64,000 nucleotides of DNA, from positions 15,531,086 through 15,595,085 of the forward strand of contig NC_049987.1 of NCBI RefSeq assembly GCF_000003815.2, read 5' to 3'. The notes under the pieces are model-generated. The model was not told the origin of the DNA and searched no databases. It saw only the letters and a list, made by a program, of their open reading frames with translations. Below, in pieces: positions 30,720 through 44,600 of this stretch (position 1 is its first letter; every line of letters begins with the position of its first letter). Both the position numbers and the translations under genes were made by a program. This DNA is from Branchiostoma floridae. Taxonomy: Eukaryota; Chordata; Leptocardii; Amphioxiformes; Branchiostomatidae.

Positions 30720-30832
30720 TTAGATATATATGTATTCTGTCTTTGCCGCACACACCTCAGACGTTTCGCCGCGGCTGGAAAGGTTCTTCGCTCTGGCACG
30801 CATCGTGCTGGAACACAAGTTGTAAACAGCAG
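30720..30832 (+). promoter_or_regulatory. Candidate promoter and 5' untranslated exon of copy B
   Basis: gatatata at 30723-30730 is followed by a sequence ending in cagcag before a gtaagc donor at 30833. The first coding exon of copy B has an acceptor (atgcatcag, 35961-35963). A splice over 5 kb is plausible but unproven. Confidence 0.25.
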
Positions 30833-31689
30833 GTAAGCACAAAATGCTGCAGCGAAAAAGTCAGTCGTCTTCTTTACTCGATTTCTATAATTATAGTTTC
30901 AATCACTTGCTGGCACTGTTTCGTTAATTTATTTCCATGTGCAAGTAGTCATTCCTGTCGAGAATTTGTAGGCCTGATGTACCCCTCTTTACTTTGTGAC
31001 GGAGGATAACCTCCGACGGCATAGTATTATAGTTGTCAGATGTGATGAGTGTTCGCATCTGTATCTATATGTTCCCTTTGCCGCATTTGTATGTAGATTG
31101 GCATGTTTTCTACATGTACCTGACGTTGTTTTTTTTCGAGGTAGCTGTTTTTATAATCGAAGAAACACGCGTCACATCCCAGCATGGAAATCGTTAATAC
31201 TTGTTTTGATTTAAGATCGAGCTGAATGAATAGAATTTTCAAAATGTTATAAAATGTTGTGCCATGTTACTGGTGGAATTAGGAGAGTTTAGCAATGACC
31301 GGATTGCTTGTCCTGATCTGATAAGATTCGTCAGTCAGTCAGTCAGTCAGTCATAGTCATACGGTGTATTACATGTATACCGCACAGTTGGGGTTATACC
31401 GCCCCATACGGGGTGGCATACCCTTTCTTTTAGCTGAATACAAGACGGGGATGCGCCATGTCTCCCGTCCGGGTGAATGATGTACGGATGGAGGCACGCC
31501 AGTTATAAAGTCCGACTTGAATACCCCGGGAGCCGCAAGGGGCCGTGTTAAAAGGCCCGGCAGGGCCCCTTTCCCCATCTGGGACCTACACCTGATTCGG
31601 TATCTACCGTACAATACTCAATAGTGAAATAAAGCGAGAAAACGCACATTTTAGTGTGCCATGAAGTTTCTGCCGTCTTGTGTTCGATG

Positions 31690-31860
31690 AGACATAAGTA
31701 TAGCATAATAAAGTTCACAACCCAGAGGTTTTGTGTTTGAATCCGGTGATGTGCCATCGATTTTGTGCCCTTTGGGAAAGACACTTAATACGACTTTACT
31801 CACTTCACTCAGGTTAAAATGAGTACCTAGCTATGGTTAGGGCAGTCCTTCGGATAGGAT
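31690..31860 (+). mobile_element. Partial SINE
   Basis: B-box-like gtgtttgaatccgg is followed by the SINE body (tgccctttgggaaagacact, cacttcactcagg). The head is degraded. Confidence 0.5.
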
Positions 31861-32454
31861 GCTAAATGGAGGTTCTGTGCTATTTCTTTTTGTACTGGGT
31901 TGCTGATTGCTGGCTTTTTCTGACCGCCGGCCCTGCTATGAAGGCTACAATTTTTTCGTACGTTTTTTGGGGAGGCCACGTCCGCCACGTATTTCTGACA
32001 ACGTGGGGAACGACTGGCAAGAGGGAGGGAGTACGTCAACAACGCACGGCACACAAAGTTTTGCCTGCACGAAACGTTCTACGGCGTGTCTGCGTGTTCC
32101 AAAATCCGTCGGATTCCCTACGAGTTCGTATGGAGGCGGTACTTACCACTTACGGATCCCAAAAGATTGCTCACGTTTTGACACGTAGACAGCACGTATT
32201 TGCAAGTACGGTGGGTTGCGCCCTTAGCTTAAAGCGCTCCGACAGACATCAAAATCTATCACCTCCACCCTCGATTGTATATCCAAGGTGTGTTGCTGCC
32301 TCCTAGATGTCAATAATCATCGGTATTTAACATTTAACGTTATACATTGCAATGCAATTGCGTGTTCCACGCAATGTGACACGGTAAACTACGTTCGACT
32401 TTCTGTCAATTCTAAAACCTTGCCACCCTCAGGCGATCAACAGATACGACCAAG

Positions 32455-32695
32455 TAGCGTCGTGTGTGGCGTAACTGGGAATGCTTTCAACTCGGAATCT
32501 AGTGGTCCGGAGTTTGATACTCGTCATGACCCCGACGTTGTACCCATGGGTACTTAACACGACCTCCCTCACTACACCCATGTGTAAACATGGACACCTG
32601 ACGTCGGTCGGGGAGGTTAAAGAAAAGTTGACCTTCTGTAGGTATTGTGTACATGTATGTGGCACTGTTAATATAAGTTACTAACTTAAATGCAT
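32455..32695 (+). mobile_element. tRNA-derived SINE, second copy
   Basis: Shares head (gtgtggcgtaactgg), body (cggtcggggaggttaa) and tail (gtatgtggcactgttaat) with the SINE at 50775. It is more divergent in the B box region. Confidence 0.7.
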
Positions 32696-33713
32696 TGCCA
32701 CACTATCCTCGTCTGTCCGAAAACAAAATATAAAAAAAGATACGACCTACCGTCGCTGCAGCTGGCTTTTAGACATGTGAATAAACACGCCAGTCACCTT
32801 CGGCGAAATTCTTTGTTTCTTTCGAGGTCCCAGTCCCAGACTAAAGATAAGGCATTATGATAGAAAATCACCTTGTTGATGTTGTTAGATACTTAGAGTC
32901 CATCAAAGTTACCTTTCTGCGGCACTCCATGTCTTGAATGAAATCTAGCCTATATGACCCTCTATGACTTGTAATGCCATCTGGTTGTTCGACCAGTTTT
33001 CTTTACAGTTGATTTGATTTGATTTATTCGACAATAACAGCATTAAAGATACAGGTAACTTTAAGTAAGCATTGTGTTTAAAATCCCCCATTTGCCTTGA
33101 TATCTGATCACGTGCACGTTGTGTTGTCGTATTTATGGTTCAAGTAATTTGATGTATATGTCTTAACACCTAGCTTTAGAATCCCAGCTTTTGGATATGC
33201 ATTTAAATGTTCAAATGTGAACTCACCCAGTAACCCTTCCGCTGCGTACCACCCCGATCGGCTTAAGGCCGCCACGATCGTGGTTCCCCCGAGGCAAGCC
33301 CGATCTTGCCCCCAATAAGGGGAGGAGCTACCGAATTTGCCTCCATAGACTTCCTATACAAAAACACACAGAACAAATGGCTTCAAAACTCACCAGCATT
33401 TCCATCTCCAAAAGCTACTTCCCACTGAATAGCTAAATATGTCTACTTTCCCTTTGTGGAAAAAGCCCGGCTTAGACTCTGGAATTTTCTCCAGCTATCA
33501 GCTGATAAAACCAAAACAACACTGGCCTCTGAACTCCACCTTGTAGATAGGTCCCAGAACCGTCGAAATGTAACACCGCTTAGGTCAACTAAGGTCACTA
33601 AATTCTGTCCAGATTTGAAAAGTAAACACTCCGCTTATCGTACTGGCAAAAAACTGGCCAAATATGACTACAACTGGCTTCAGCAAAAAATTTTTTATCA
33701 AAGATAATATAAG

Positions 33714-34006
33714 AAACTAGAAAGGTAATATTTGCAAGCAAATACAGAATGTTACCTTCACATGTTGTAGTCTAACACTGGCAACTGTTTTGTTCATTCT
33801 TATTTGAACACATTTCTAAATGTAGTGACCCGAGCCCCTGTAGATCTGACATTTGCTACATTATGTAACCGAACACCACATGGTGCCTGCTACTTTACCG
33901 GTTACCATGGTGACAGCCGTCTGGTCCAGGTCGTTGACCTTATTTGTGCGGAAAAGAAGAAGAAACAAAGCAAAAACAATATGTTCCCTTCTGTGAAGGT
34001 AACATA
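33714..34006 (+). repeat. Dispersed repeat pair, copy 1
   Basis: Starts actagaaaggtaatatttgc and ends ctgtgaaggtaac. Matches 38713-39013 throughout (atgttgtagtctaacactg, taaccgaacaccaca, ctggtccaggtcgt). Confidence 0.75.
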
Positions 34007-34156
34007 ATGACCAGATATTTGGTATGTTAATAGTACAATGTGTAAATATCCCCGGACATCTTTTATGTCTTTCGATAGGTCTTTTACATCATTGTTTGGA
34101 CATTTTCCGACCACATTTGTGCTCCTAGTTTTAAACCAAATGCCTATACATTTGAA

Positions 34157-34296
34157 NNNNNNNNNNNNNNNNNNNNNNNNNNNNNNNNNNNNNNNNNNNN
34201 NNNNNNNNNNNNNNNNNNNNNNNNNNNNNNNNNNNNNNNNNNNNNNNNNNNNNNNNNNNNNNNNNNNNNNNNNNNNNNNNNNNNNNNNNNNNNNNN
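34157..34296. other. Assembly gap, 140 N
   Basis: Run of N. Confidence 1.
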
Positions 34297-34529
34297 GTAT
34301 AGATTTCCCATCACTATCATCGGGTTTTGCAATTGTTGCATATATCATGCAAATCAGTTCATCATTAGCATATTTGGTGTCTGTTTATGTGCCACCTATC
34401 ATAATTTACATGTGTACATTTATGAAAGTCAAGTTATTGAAATAATGGAATTATACATTTCGCTCATTAATTCTGCAAATAATGTCCTCATTTGTATAAC
34501 ATATATATCATTATGAACATCTTTGCCTC

Positions 34530-35230
34530 AGCTACCTGCATGCCTACAATGATGGCAACCCATCGTTCCTTTCTTCTTTGAAATGTCTTGACAAAAATGA
34601 CCCTGCGGTTCCAAAGTTAAATGTTAGAGAGCTAAAACTTAGCCCACTATGTCATGACGCTTAAAGCTGTCTACCGCTAAAATTTCAAGACCATATCATG
34701 TCCGGGACAAGAGATTGAAAAGAACTGCTATGATCGAATTTTCTCATAAATTATGCAAATGTACTCTAATTTGGCATAATTTTTATTTCATTTTGTACAA
34801 CATTGTCTAAGGTACCTACATAACAAAAATCATGAAAATTCGTTGTTCCTTTCTTGAGTTATCCACTTCAGAATTTTTTGACAAAAATGCCCTTGTTATC
34901 CCAAACCTAGTCGCTAGGGGGCCCAAACTTATGTCACTTCTTCCTGAGCCTAAGAGCCAACACCCAAAAAACGTGACCATAGCTTGTACGGAACTTGAGA
35001 TAGCAAAACCGGAAGTTGCATTGCAATACGGAGGGAAGCCGCTAGGGGGCCCAAAATCTAATCATTTCCAAGTTTTGTCACACCCCACCAACACAACAAG
35101 TATGAAACCAATCCACTCAGCCGTTCTTGAGTTACCTTCGTGACAGACATACAGGCACACAAACGCTACTGAAAATATAACCCCCATGACATTTCAACAC
35201 AACCCCCATGACATTTCATGGAGGTAATAA
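34530..35230 (+). repeat. Dispersed non-coding repeat with internal duplication
   Basis: Two related blocks (34545-34630 and 34835-34925) share cgttcctttcttc/tgttcctttcttg and ttgacaaaaatg, and ctagggggcccaaa recurs at 34914 and 35042. The right part (cgttcttgagttaccttcgt, then acagacatacaggcacac) resembles tails of marine-invertebrate dispersed repeats. Confidence 0.55.
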
Positions 35231-35972
35231 ATGTTCACACCTTTGGCATACATTGCATCTATTTGGATATTTTCTGCTATTTTCAACAAAAAACGCACAT
35301 CTTTGGCTCCTGTACCCCGGTACTGCATGTCCCCAATGACCTGAAATTTAAGATAGGTGTGCCACAGATATGTTTGCTCACAGGACTTTGACCACACTTT
35401 TACATACGCCTCTTTAAAATGATTTAATGGGGGTAGGGGGGTCTACTTATTTCCAAATGTACATTGTGGGCTCCTTTGCCCAACATGGGATCAATTCCCA
35501 ATGACCACGGGGTGATGTGTCTCTTCCTCATATTTTGAGGACCACTCGTTTGAAATGATGAGTTTTTTTAACTAAGATATATTTTAGCCCCAAAAATGTA
35601 TATCATGCATGGCTTCTTACACCATCATGTGAAAGTTCAAAGATTTGATATGGGTGTAGCTTTCGTACTGGAGATGGGGAAAGAGTCAATTTAGAATGAG
35701 GTTATTTTTGTTTATTGTTACATGTGAATCAAAATTTGAAAAGTACTGTTTTGAATTAAGGGCAACGTCCGCGAAGTCCAAAGAACTAAATATACGTGAC
35801 TCTTTTACACATGGATATATTTTTTACCTCATTATTCGTTGGCACATTTTGAGAAAAGATGAGAGACTGCTGTTTTAAACATTTCCTTTCATCATGTTGC
35901 GCTTAGCTCGTATGGGTATTGGTAATATACAATAATGGTAACTTAATGTCTTTTATGCATCAGTCGTCCAAC

Positions 35973-38629
35973 ATGAAGAGGGCAGTGGGTGTGGGAGTAC
36001 CCTCGGTGCTGATTTTGGCCGTCTCCGCGTACCTCATCCTGACTGCGTCAAAGAAAGACCCATTGTCTGAACCCGGACACCGCGTCGTCAAACGGTCCCT
36101 CTGTAAGTGTGTGATAATCTCCAAGCATATCTTGTGGTGGCATAAGATAGTATCATAAACTTGGGAAGGAGTTTAGCAGGCAGAGGAGTTTCCGCGATGG
36201 CGAATGAAACTCCTCTGCCTGCTCCTTCCCAAACTTATGATTCTATCTTAGGCCACCGCAAGATCTGCTTGGAGATTAACTGTATGACTCCTAACAATCT
36301 GGTTGATTAATTATAATGACACCAATCATGACCAGACGTCATTGTTACGAACTTTAGTTAAAAAAGCCGGTTTATCGTTCCAACTACACATGCGCGACAT
36401 CAACGATGAACTGTAACTTGTGAACAGTCTATTGTAATGCTAGATACATGTCAAGACGTGTTGTGTATATGCCCCTTAACTTTGATGTATTACCCACGGT
36501 TTATCTTACTGCGTATAAATGTACGGAAACCAAACAGTATTGTATACTTGGTACTAGTAGATTGATGGACTAATTGGCTTATGTATAATCATAATATTCG
36601 TAAAACGTATCAAACGGTTTTCTTTTCGTAATCCAAAGCTCTGATGTATTCCATTGATACCTTGCCATATTGCACAGGATGTACAATTTCATGTATTAAC
36701 TTGCTCCCAAATCCGATAAGGCGGCCTTATGGCAACACTGTGCACTTGAATGTTCGATAACAAGGGAATGAATGCCAATATGTAAGAACTTAATATTTTA
36801 TAGAGAAATATGGAAACCAGCTTTCCTCTCAGTGTTCACGATGATGTTTCTTCACGCCATTCTGTTCTCCAGCATTGCCAATTGAACTCCAAGATGCCCT
36901 TAAAGCAGCAGCTGCTGAAGACGCCCCTGCTTACGTCAAGGACAAACGCTTCCTCCCGGCCATTGCCAATCTTGCTGGGAAGCTTGTATGTAAGTGTTTT
37001 GACCTTGTTACTGGTTTGGTACACAGTACTATGTCTCCTGTTGACTCAGACACAGCGGATGAACTGAACTGAATGTCATTATCAGTGTAACGTTGGCTCT
37101 ATGAACGCTGTTTCTGATACCAAATGTTTCTACTATTCTATCACAAAGCATCAGGAGGGAGCTTCGACGTAGGAAAGCTGACCGACATAATAAAACAACT
37201 GGGCGGCATGGAGAACATGGCACCGGACATCATGGCGCAAAGTGTGAAACAGGAGGCTGAGGTCACGGCAGAAGTGGAAAAAGAGGTGGCCGAGGAAACG
37301 GTCGATAAGATATTTGGAAAAGGTAAGACAAAAAAGTCTGATATGTATATATAATGAAGCTTTGAATCGTTGGTGACTCCTCGCGTGCATTGTTAAATTG
37401 TCATTAAGTCTGTGTTATAAAATCTCTCTGATCATGCTTGTGAGTGCATATAGCTTATTACCAATTCTTCGAAATGTCTTTCGTTTTACATTGTGTTACA
37501 GCTGAACATGACAAGAAAGATGCTGACGGAGATGGTGATGATGACATCGGTAACAGCCAGGAGCACGAGATAAAGGTGCACCAGAACTGTAACAGTTCTT
37601 CTTTTTTTGTTTGCATTTTGAAATAGACTTTGTGGTAATTCTCTGCTCAGAGAACATGGAAGCACTGTATTGAGAGTTTTAGAGTTTAGAGAGTTTGATT
37701 GCAGTAATTCCGACATGGGTTATAGAGGAAAACGGTAGAATTGATTGGGGAAAGTCATAAACGCTTTTGGCATTGAGTGAAATATGTCGGCAACTTTTTG
37801 AGACCTATTTCGTTTGGTGAATATGTTAATTGGTTTCTTTTTGGTTTATGTCACTTGACGTCCAAATACAACTGTAACAACCGACTCTATACCTCCGTTG
37901 ATAGAATGTACTATGTTTTGCAGGCTGAAGTGGACTTCGTTGCAGACAAGGGTATGGTGGAGGATGACATGTTCGCTCCACCAGGGATGCACATGAAAGT
38001 GGACGTTGAGGAAGACCCCCAGTATGTATTTGGTCCATTGTTTTTTCTGCGTACAGACGAAGTCTGTCTGTGTGACACATCAGGAGTATTGCACATCAGA
38101 CGTATGAACTTTATCCGTACACCCTCTGGTGTAAGAGACAGAAATAAGCTTGCTTACCATTCCGAGTACGCATGCGCGGCAACAGGAATTGCGGATATTA
38201 TGCCAAAGCTTAAAGCCCCTGACTTAAAAGTATTTCTCGTCTCTGCCATTTGCTCGATTTGCATAACAATGTACAGACGTGTTTTGTTTATCTCTCAAGG
38301 GGCCCTAAACTTGGAAATGTAATGAGCTTATAACAAGGATTGGAAAATTAAAATAAAGCAATCTGGAAATGTAGGTTTCTGAGGCACAGACACATGTAGA
38401 TTACTATATAGCGGATATACGTATTTTGTAGCTAGGTTGTCAACGTTGTATCATTGAGAAAGCTTCCTACATTGGCAGGAAGGACAACGAACCCGATCAA
38501 AGCTCCCAACCAATGGCGTTCTCCTACCCCATGGGGATGGGTTCTGCTCTGATGAACGGATGTTTCGGAACAGGATACAAAGCGGGTGATCCATGCTACA
38601 ACGTGAAGGATGTTATTCCGGCCTGCTAT
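35973..38629 (+). CDS. Copy B N-terminal exons N1-N6: signal/anchor segment and acidic region
   Basis: Exons 35973-36102, 36873-36989, 37149-37322, 37502-37575, 37924-38021 and 38479-38629 join in one frame. N1 starts MKRAVGVGVPSVLILAVSAY, a basic residue pair then a hydrophobic stretch of about 20 residues, fitting a signal peptide or type II anchor. It is followed by VVKR-S, a possible proprotein convertase site. N2 must end at CTTGTAT before gtaagt and N3 must begin at CATCAGG to avoid a stop, which fixes that junction. N4 encodes DADGDGDDD, an acidic run that looks like an EF-hand loop but has no clear flanking helices. N6 ends NVKDVIPACY and joins in phase 0 to the MACPF exon starting NMMEGC. 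A foldback element lies in intron 1, and a piggyBac-like element lies in the intron before the MACPF block. Confidence 0.72.
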
Positions 38630-41600
38630 GTGAGTTTTTAATCCCGGATAGAACTTGGCTGAATTCACAGCTCTCTGAACAAATGCCTTGAAATTATCAA
38701 GAAGCAAATTTAACTAGAAAGGAGGCATTTGCAAGCAAATATATAATGTTTACCTTCACATGTTGTAGTCTAACACTGACTACTGTTTTGTTTATTCACA
38801 TTTGTATTTAGTGACCTGAACCCCTCCAGCTCTGTGCTAAGCCATTTGCTAAATTATGTACATGTAACCGAACACCACAGAGTGTCTGCTGTTTTACCTG
38901 TACTGTGACCATGCTAACAGCTAACTGGTCCAGGTCGTCGACCTTATTTGTTTGGAGAAAAAGAGAAGAAAACAGAGCAGAAACAATATGTTTACCTTCC
39001 GTGAAGGTAAACATAATGATACTACTTTTTTATGATCCGGGCATCACGCTATTGTCTTACCATTCAAATTTACAGGGAAGCAATGACATGTAACGTATAG
39101 TAACCTATTCATCATTACTATAATATCCGCTGAATTATTCGCTGGGCAACCTTGAGCTTTTAGCGCCTGAGCACTGGAGAAGAACTGAGTCCACAATCTT
39201 TAGATATACAAGAGTTGGATCGTGTTTTCGTAACTTAACCCTCAAACACCCGAGTGGGGTCCATTTGGACCCCAGGCGTAAATTTTGTTGCGCCATTTAA
39301 ACACTTTTAATATGAGGAAAAAATCCTTCCGTGACTTTGTCGGCCAATATCTGCTATACCTTCTCCTAAGTTTTTACGAAGATTGGTACAATACTGTGGA
39401 AACTATAAAGAAAGTCTGGGTTCAGTCCGTCTGGGGTCCAACGGAAACTAAATCCTCACAAATANNNNNNNNNNNNNNNNNNNNNNNNNNNNNNNNNNNN
39501 NNNNNNNNNNNNNNNNNNNNNNNNNNNNNNNNNNNNNNNNNNNNNNNNNNNNNNNNNNNNNNNNNNNNNNNNNNNNNNNNNNNNNNNNNNNNNNNNNNNN
39601 NNNNNNNNNNNNNNNNNNNNNNNNNNNNNNNNNNNNNNNNNNNNNNNNNNNNNNNNNNNNNNNNNNNNNNNNNNNNNNNNNNNNNNNNNNNNNNNNNNNN
39701 NNNNNNNNNNNNNNNNNNNNNNNNNNNNNNNNNNNNNNNNNNNNNNNNNNNNNNNNNNNNNNNNNNNNNNNNNNNNNNNNNNNNNNNNNNNNNNNNNNNN
39801 NNNNNNNNNNNNNNNNNNNNNNNNNNNNNNNNNNNNNNNNNNNNNNNNNNNNNNNNNNNNNNNNNNNNNNNNNNNNNNNNNNNNNNNNNNNNNNNNNNNN
39901 NNNNNNNNNNNNNNNNNNNNNNNNNNNNNNNNNNNNNNNNNNNNNNNNNNNNNNNNNNNNNNNNNNNNNNNNNNNNNNNNNNNNNNNNNNNNNNNNNNNN
40001 NNNNNNNNNNNNNNNNNNNNNNNNNNNNNNNNNNNNNNGTACAATACTGTGGAAACTATAAAGAAAGTCTGGGTTCAGTCCGTCTGGGGTCCAAACGGAA
40101 ACTAAATCCTCACAAATACGTTTGTGTCATAACCATATAATATGACGACATTATGACGTTATTTAGCTAATAAGGGCGGCCTTCTTGGATGACGTCATAA
40201 AATTAGCATAAATAATAAATTTTGAATCATGAAAATTACATTGAATTTCATAGAATTCAATTGTTGTAAGAAAACAAGTGTAGTTTACCAAGAAAACCTT
40301 ATTTAAATCGAATTTGGCAAATTTTGGCCAAAAAATGCCTGTCATAATTACTTTATTGACAAAAAAATTGCTAATAATATTTTGTGACACATTACTAAGT
40401 TTCGTAGCTTTAGCACTAGCCGTTCATGAGTTATGCGACATAAACGTTGCTAAGGGCCTCAAATTCCCCTCTCTGGTCAGCATGGGTTTAGTGCAAAATG
40501 TGGTCCTTCTGTTCTTTTGCATAAATTAGGATGATGAGGTAGAATTAGCATCACCTTAACAAATCAAAATATTTGTCTTACATTGACAAAGCAATGTATG
40601 TACAGTAATCACCGATAAGAATTGGAACTGAGATTTTATGAACAAAACATTTTGGGGTCCGTTTGGACCCCACTCGGTCATTTTAGTCGCAAAAAAACGT
40701 CGGGTGCTTGAGGGATAAACATCATATTGCCACACAGAACATGATGGAGGGGTGTAGCTACATCGGGGTCGGCTTTGATGGTCGCGGAGACTACAGCAGC
40801 ACGTCCAGAAGGAAAACAGTCGTGCAACGGAACTGTAAGAACATGGCTACGTGAGTATCAAGGAAACGCTCTATTGTACGTGAACGCTTACTCACGTATT
40901 AGAAAATGATTTACAAATCCACACGCACACACAGCTTCATATTATGTTTATGAATGGAATGCATTTTGCAATGAAAATGCAATAAAAAGTTTCTTGCGAA
41001 TGGAGATATTAATATTGTTCACTGCACCACAGGTACCACGATGAGGACGTACCGGACACTATGAACGTTCACGGCATCTTTGACACGGAAGTCTCCTCCC
41101 ACGTCTTTGAGTCCAGACAGGCTTATCGTCATTCCCTCCAGATGAAAGCCGGGATGTCATTTTCCGGATTTGGCTTCCAGGTTTGATAATACCATTATTA
41201 CTGACGAATTTGAACAGAGTTTTGTCATGAAACTGTTTTTCTTGACCGTTGATGAATACCATGTCTGCACAGGCTGCAGTTGAGGCAGCATATGGGAAGG
41301 AGTCATCATCCCAGAAACAGTCCTTCATGTCTCTTATTCAGTGTAACGTGATAAGGTGAGTTTCGTTTTTTTCACACACTGTGTAATGTTATAGTATTGA
41401 CTTACTGATATCGTGTAGTCGTATCAATTTTTTTGATGCCGTGCTGCGTGGATTATGATTCAGAACTTGTTTTTAACTGTGGGTGCAAGAATCTGTAACT
41501 ATTGTATTGGTAACGTTAAATGCTCCAATCGAGCTGTTTAAAGTGACATAACACCTAAGCAAAGACCTATAATTACCAACATGAACAAATAAACAACCAA

Positions 41601-44600
41601 GTTATAAGAGAAGCAGACTTATTTTATGAGGCGGCAATACAGGTCCCTGGTCAAGCGATATGTAACCGTAAACATGAAGGAAGAAGCTAGTCTTTAACAC
41701 TTATCATCGTATAGCTAATTAAAGAAAACTACATTCGTTCCTGCGATTTTGCCTTATAATCGATCATTAATGCAGGGCTTTCTTCTTCATGTCTATATGA
41801 TTATGGATAGTGACCTTAATGGATAAGAAAGTTTGACCCATGATGTCATTTCACCTCTAGGTATGAAATCTTCCTGGATGAGATCACGCCGGATACCCTG
41901 AGTCTGCCCTTCCTGCGGGACTTCTTGTCTCTTCCAAAAAATTTCATCGAGGGGAAGGCAAAGCTTCGTAAGTTTTAGTAAATTTATTTATTTTAGAACA
42001 TAGAACATATATTTACATATCATGAGTAGGATAGTAGCTTGCTTTACCCTGCTAATTTCCAATACAGTCCAGAAACTGTGTACTAAGACAATCATTCGTT
42101 ACTGTATACAGAAAAGTTCATCATCCGCTATGGAACTCATTTCATCAAGTCGGCAAAGTTTGGCGGTTCCTTCAGGTTGTTTAAGACCCAAGAAGCCTCC
42201 AAGAGTGAAAGTCTCGAGGGGTTCTCCATCCAGGCCCAGGCTTCTTATAATTCTCTTTTTTTCAACGCCGCTGGTCACGCTGGAGTGGAATCATCCAGTG
42301 GATCCTCGTATGACATATATTTTTTTTTTCTTTTGTGATAGACTTGTGGGAATAAGGAAGTATTGACTGTTCTGTGCATATCGTCGGTCCTCTCTGTCAC
42401 AACAGTGAAAGATTTGACCTTCTAAATAATTTCCCCTTTGATTCTTATGCACAAATAAGGCCATTTTGTTTGCTTCTTCTTTACTTAAAGATCACTTGAT
42501 GTCCTAATGACTAATAATTAGACTGGATAAATGGTCTGCCTCAAGGTAATAAAGAGCGGTTAAGTGAAAAATCTTACAAAACTTTTGGTTGTTTTGTTGT
42601 TACCAAAAAATAACCAATGTTCCTCATGATCCTTGTTGACCATAGTAACAAATTTCCATGAAGCAAATCGCTGTAAATCTCCACAGTCTCGTGAAAGATG
42701 AATTGCTTGTGAATATCAACAAGTCCTATGTCTGTAATCTTACAGTCAGTCTTCCAAGACTTCCAACACCCAGGTGACAGTGGAAGGAGGCGACCAGGAA
42801 GTTGCCTCCATCGTAGCTGATTTCTACTCCACCGGCTTCAAAGACACCTTCACCGAGTGGCTGAAGTCCATCCCTACATACCCCAAACCCATCGAGATGT
42901 TCATGGGCACCATGTCGGAGCTGTTGGACTTGAACTACAAACTTCTCTTCCCTTTTGACATAAAAGATGCTGCAAGCGGTTGCTTCAGTCAAAAGTGAGC
43001 TTGATGAAACATTGTTCCAATATGACCAGTATGTCTTCAGATATGAGATACTCTGCATTAACTCGAGCTCTGTTCAATCAATCAAAGACAAACATTGTTA
43101 TTTTTGTGGGGTAAATCCATTTTTTTTTACGTCACATTGCTATTTTGTACTTGTCGGGTCTTAGAGAGAAGAAATTGGATTATCATTTTGAATGATTAAG
43201 GTTACATTCTATATTTTGATGACAAATTCTCAGCCTCAAGACCGAGAACTTCACAGAAAGAAAGTACTACGAGGTCAAAAAGCTGGTGAACAACAGCAAT
43301 GGGGTGATGGAACCTGTTACTGAGAAACGGTAATCCTGACATTTGTAGAAGATGATCATGATTAATCATGAAGTTACATGTAAATGTTATACTATGATTG
43401 ATCTAAGAATAACGATAAAACTAACGATTTATCTTTAACTGACAACAATATGATAATGATAATCTTGTTTGGCATGGCTTATATTTGTATTGAACTGATT
43501 TGGATTGCTATGGATATTCCAAGTAAGCAAATATCTTAGTGATTTTTTACCGCTTCAAAATGCCCAAGGTATCAAGGAAGTATTGGTCCTGCCTTTACAT
43601 CTGCACAGGTATTGTGACTTTACGACAGTGGACAAGTTTCAAGAAGGACTGGACAAGAAACGACTCGCACTGGAAAGGGCAATCGTTATGTACATGGAAG
43701 AGGTATGGTACATACCATTTTGTTTTGTGTTCCATCTCTGGCTTGTAGGCATTATGAGATATCAACTAATCACGTTTGTCTGGAGAATAATTGATACAAC
43801 TGTTGAGGATTACTGACAAATGTTATTTGCAGCTACTATCATACTTAGGTAAACGAAGTTATGTAACACTCTATTTTCTGTTTTGTTTCGTTCCAAGAGT
43901 TCCAACCACGCATGGTTTACTTTTTAACACAATATGAGGCGTACAAAACATTATGATACAAAGTATCATTATCCATAATCCATTATAACTGCAATTCTGA
44001 GGGCTGTTCAACAAAATGAATTGCTTGAACCACTTCCAGTTGTTGTAGAAGGCTTAAATTGCCACACTAAAGCGATACGCACTTTGCCCTTACATGATGA
44101 TGATAGCTGTGTCTTCGTTTTCGAACACCATAGGGAAGGTTGCCCTTCTCTGCAGGCTCTCATGTGGCTAAGTAGCATAATCCGTGATCTACATACACAT
44201 CCTGCTGCAGTTATATAGGTCATACATGCATGTATTATTCAATGTCTGAAAGTCTAAAAAACAACATTTTCACAGCTGGATCTCAGCTAATAAAGATCAA
44301 TGAGACATCATATTATTTTGTAACTCGTGCAAGTTTAGCCTCATACGGTGACTTGGAAAGGGCCAAGGGGATCTTCATTAAAACACTGTCATAGGACTAG
44401 TATGTTCAAACAACACTATTGACGCCTGGTCGTTTGTCCACATGTCCACAGGGACCAGTGCCCACCACGGATTTCCGTCTGTCCGGGGGAAAACCCGGAT
44501 GTACGACTGAAGCCTTGAGCGTGAAGGGGGGGACTTCCGGAACTACCTACCCAACATGGCTGGAACTCATCAATGGTGACACTTACAAGGTAGGAGGTAC

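Larger units (their letters stand above)
30200..33710. other. Intergenic, partly repeats
   Basis: Apart from the candidate promoter, the SINEs and the GC-rich repeat fragment, nothing is recognised. The frame 31866-32306 (146 residues) has no family pattern. Confidence 0.35.

Noticed and set aside
31866..32306. 146-residue frame
   Set aside because: No family pattern, competing frames of similar length, and flanked by repeats.
37502..37575. EF-hand calcium-binding loop in exon N4
   Set aside because: The acidic run lacks the flanking helices and the full 12-residue pattern.
37777..38322. 181-residue frame containing copy B exon N5
   Set aside because: Only 37924-38021 fits the splice model; the flanks are intron.
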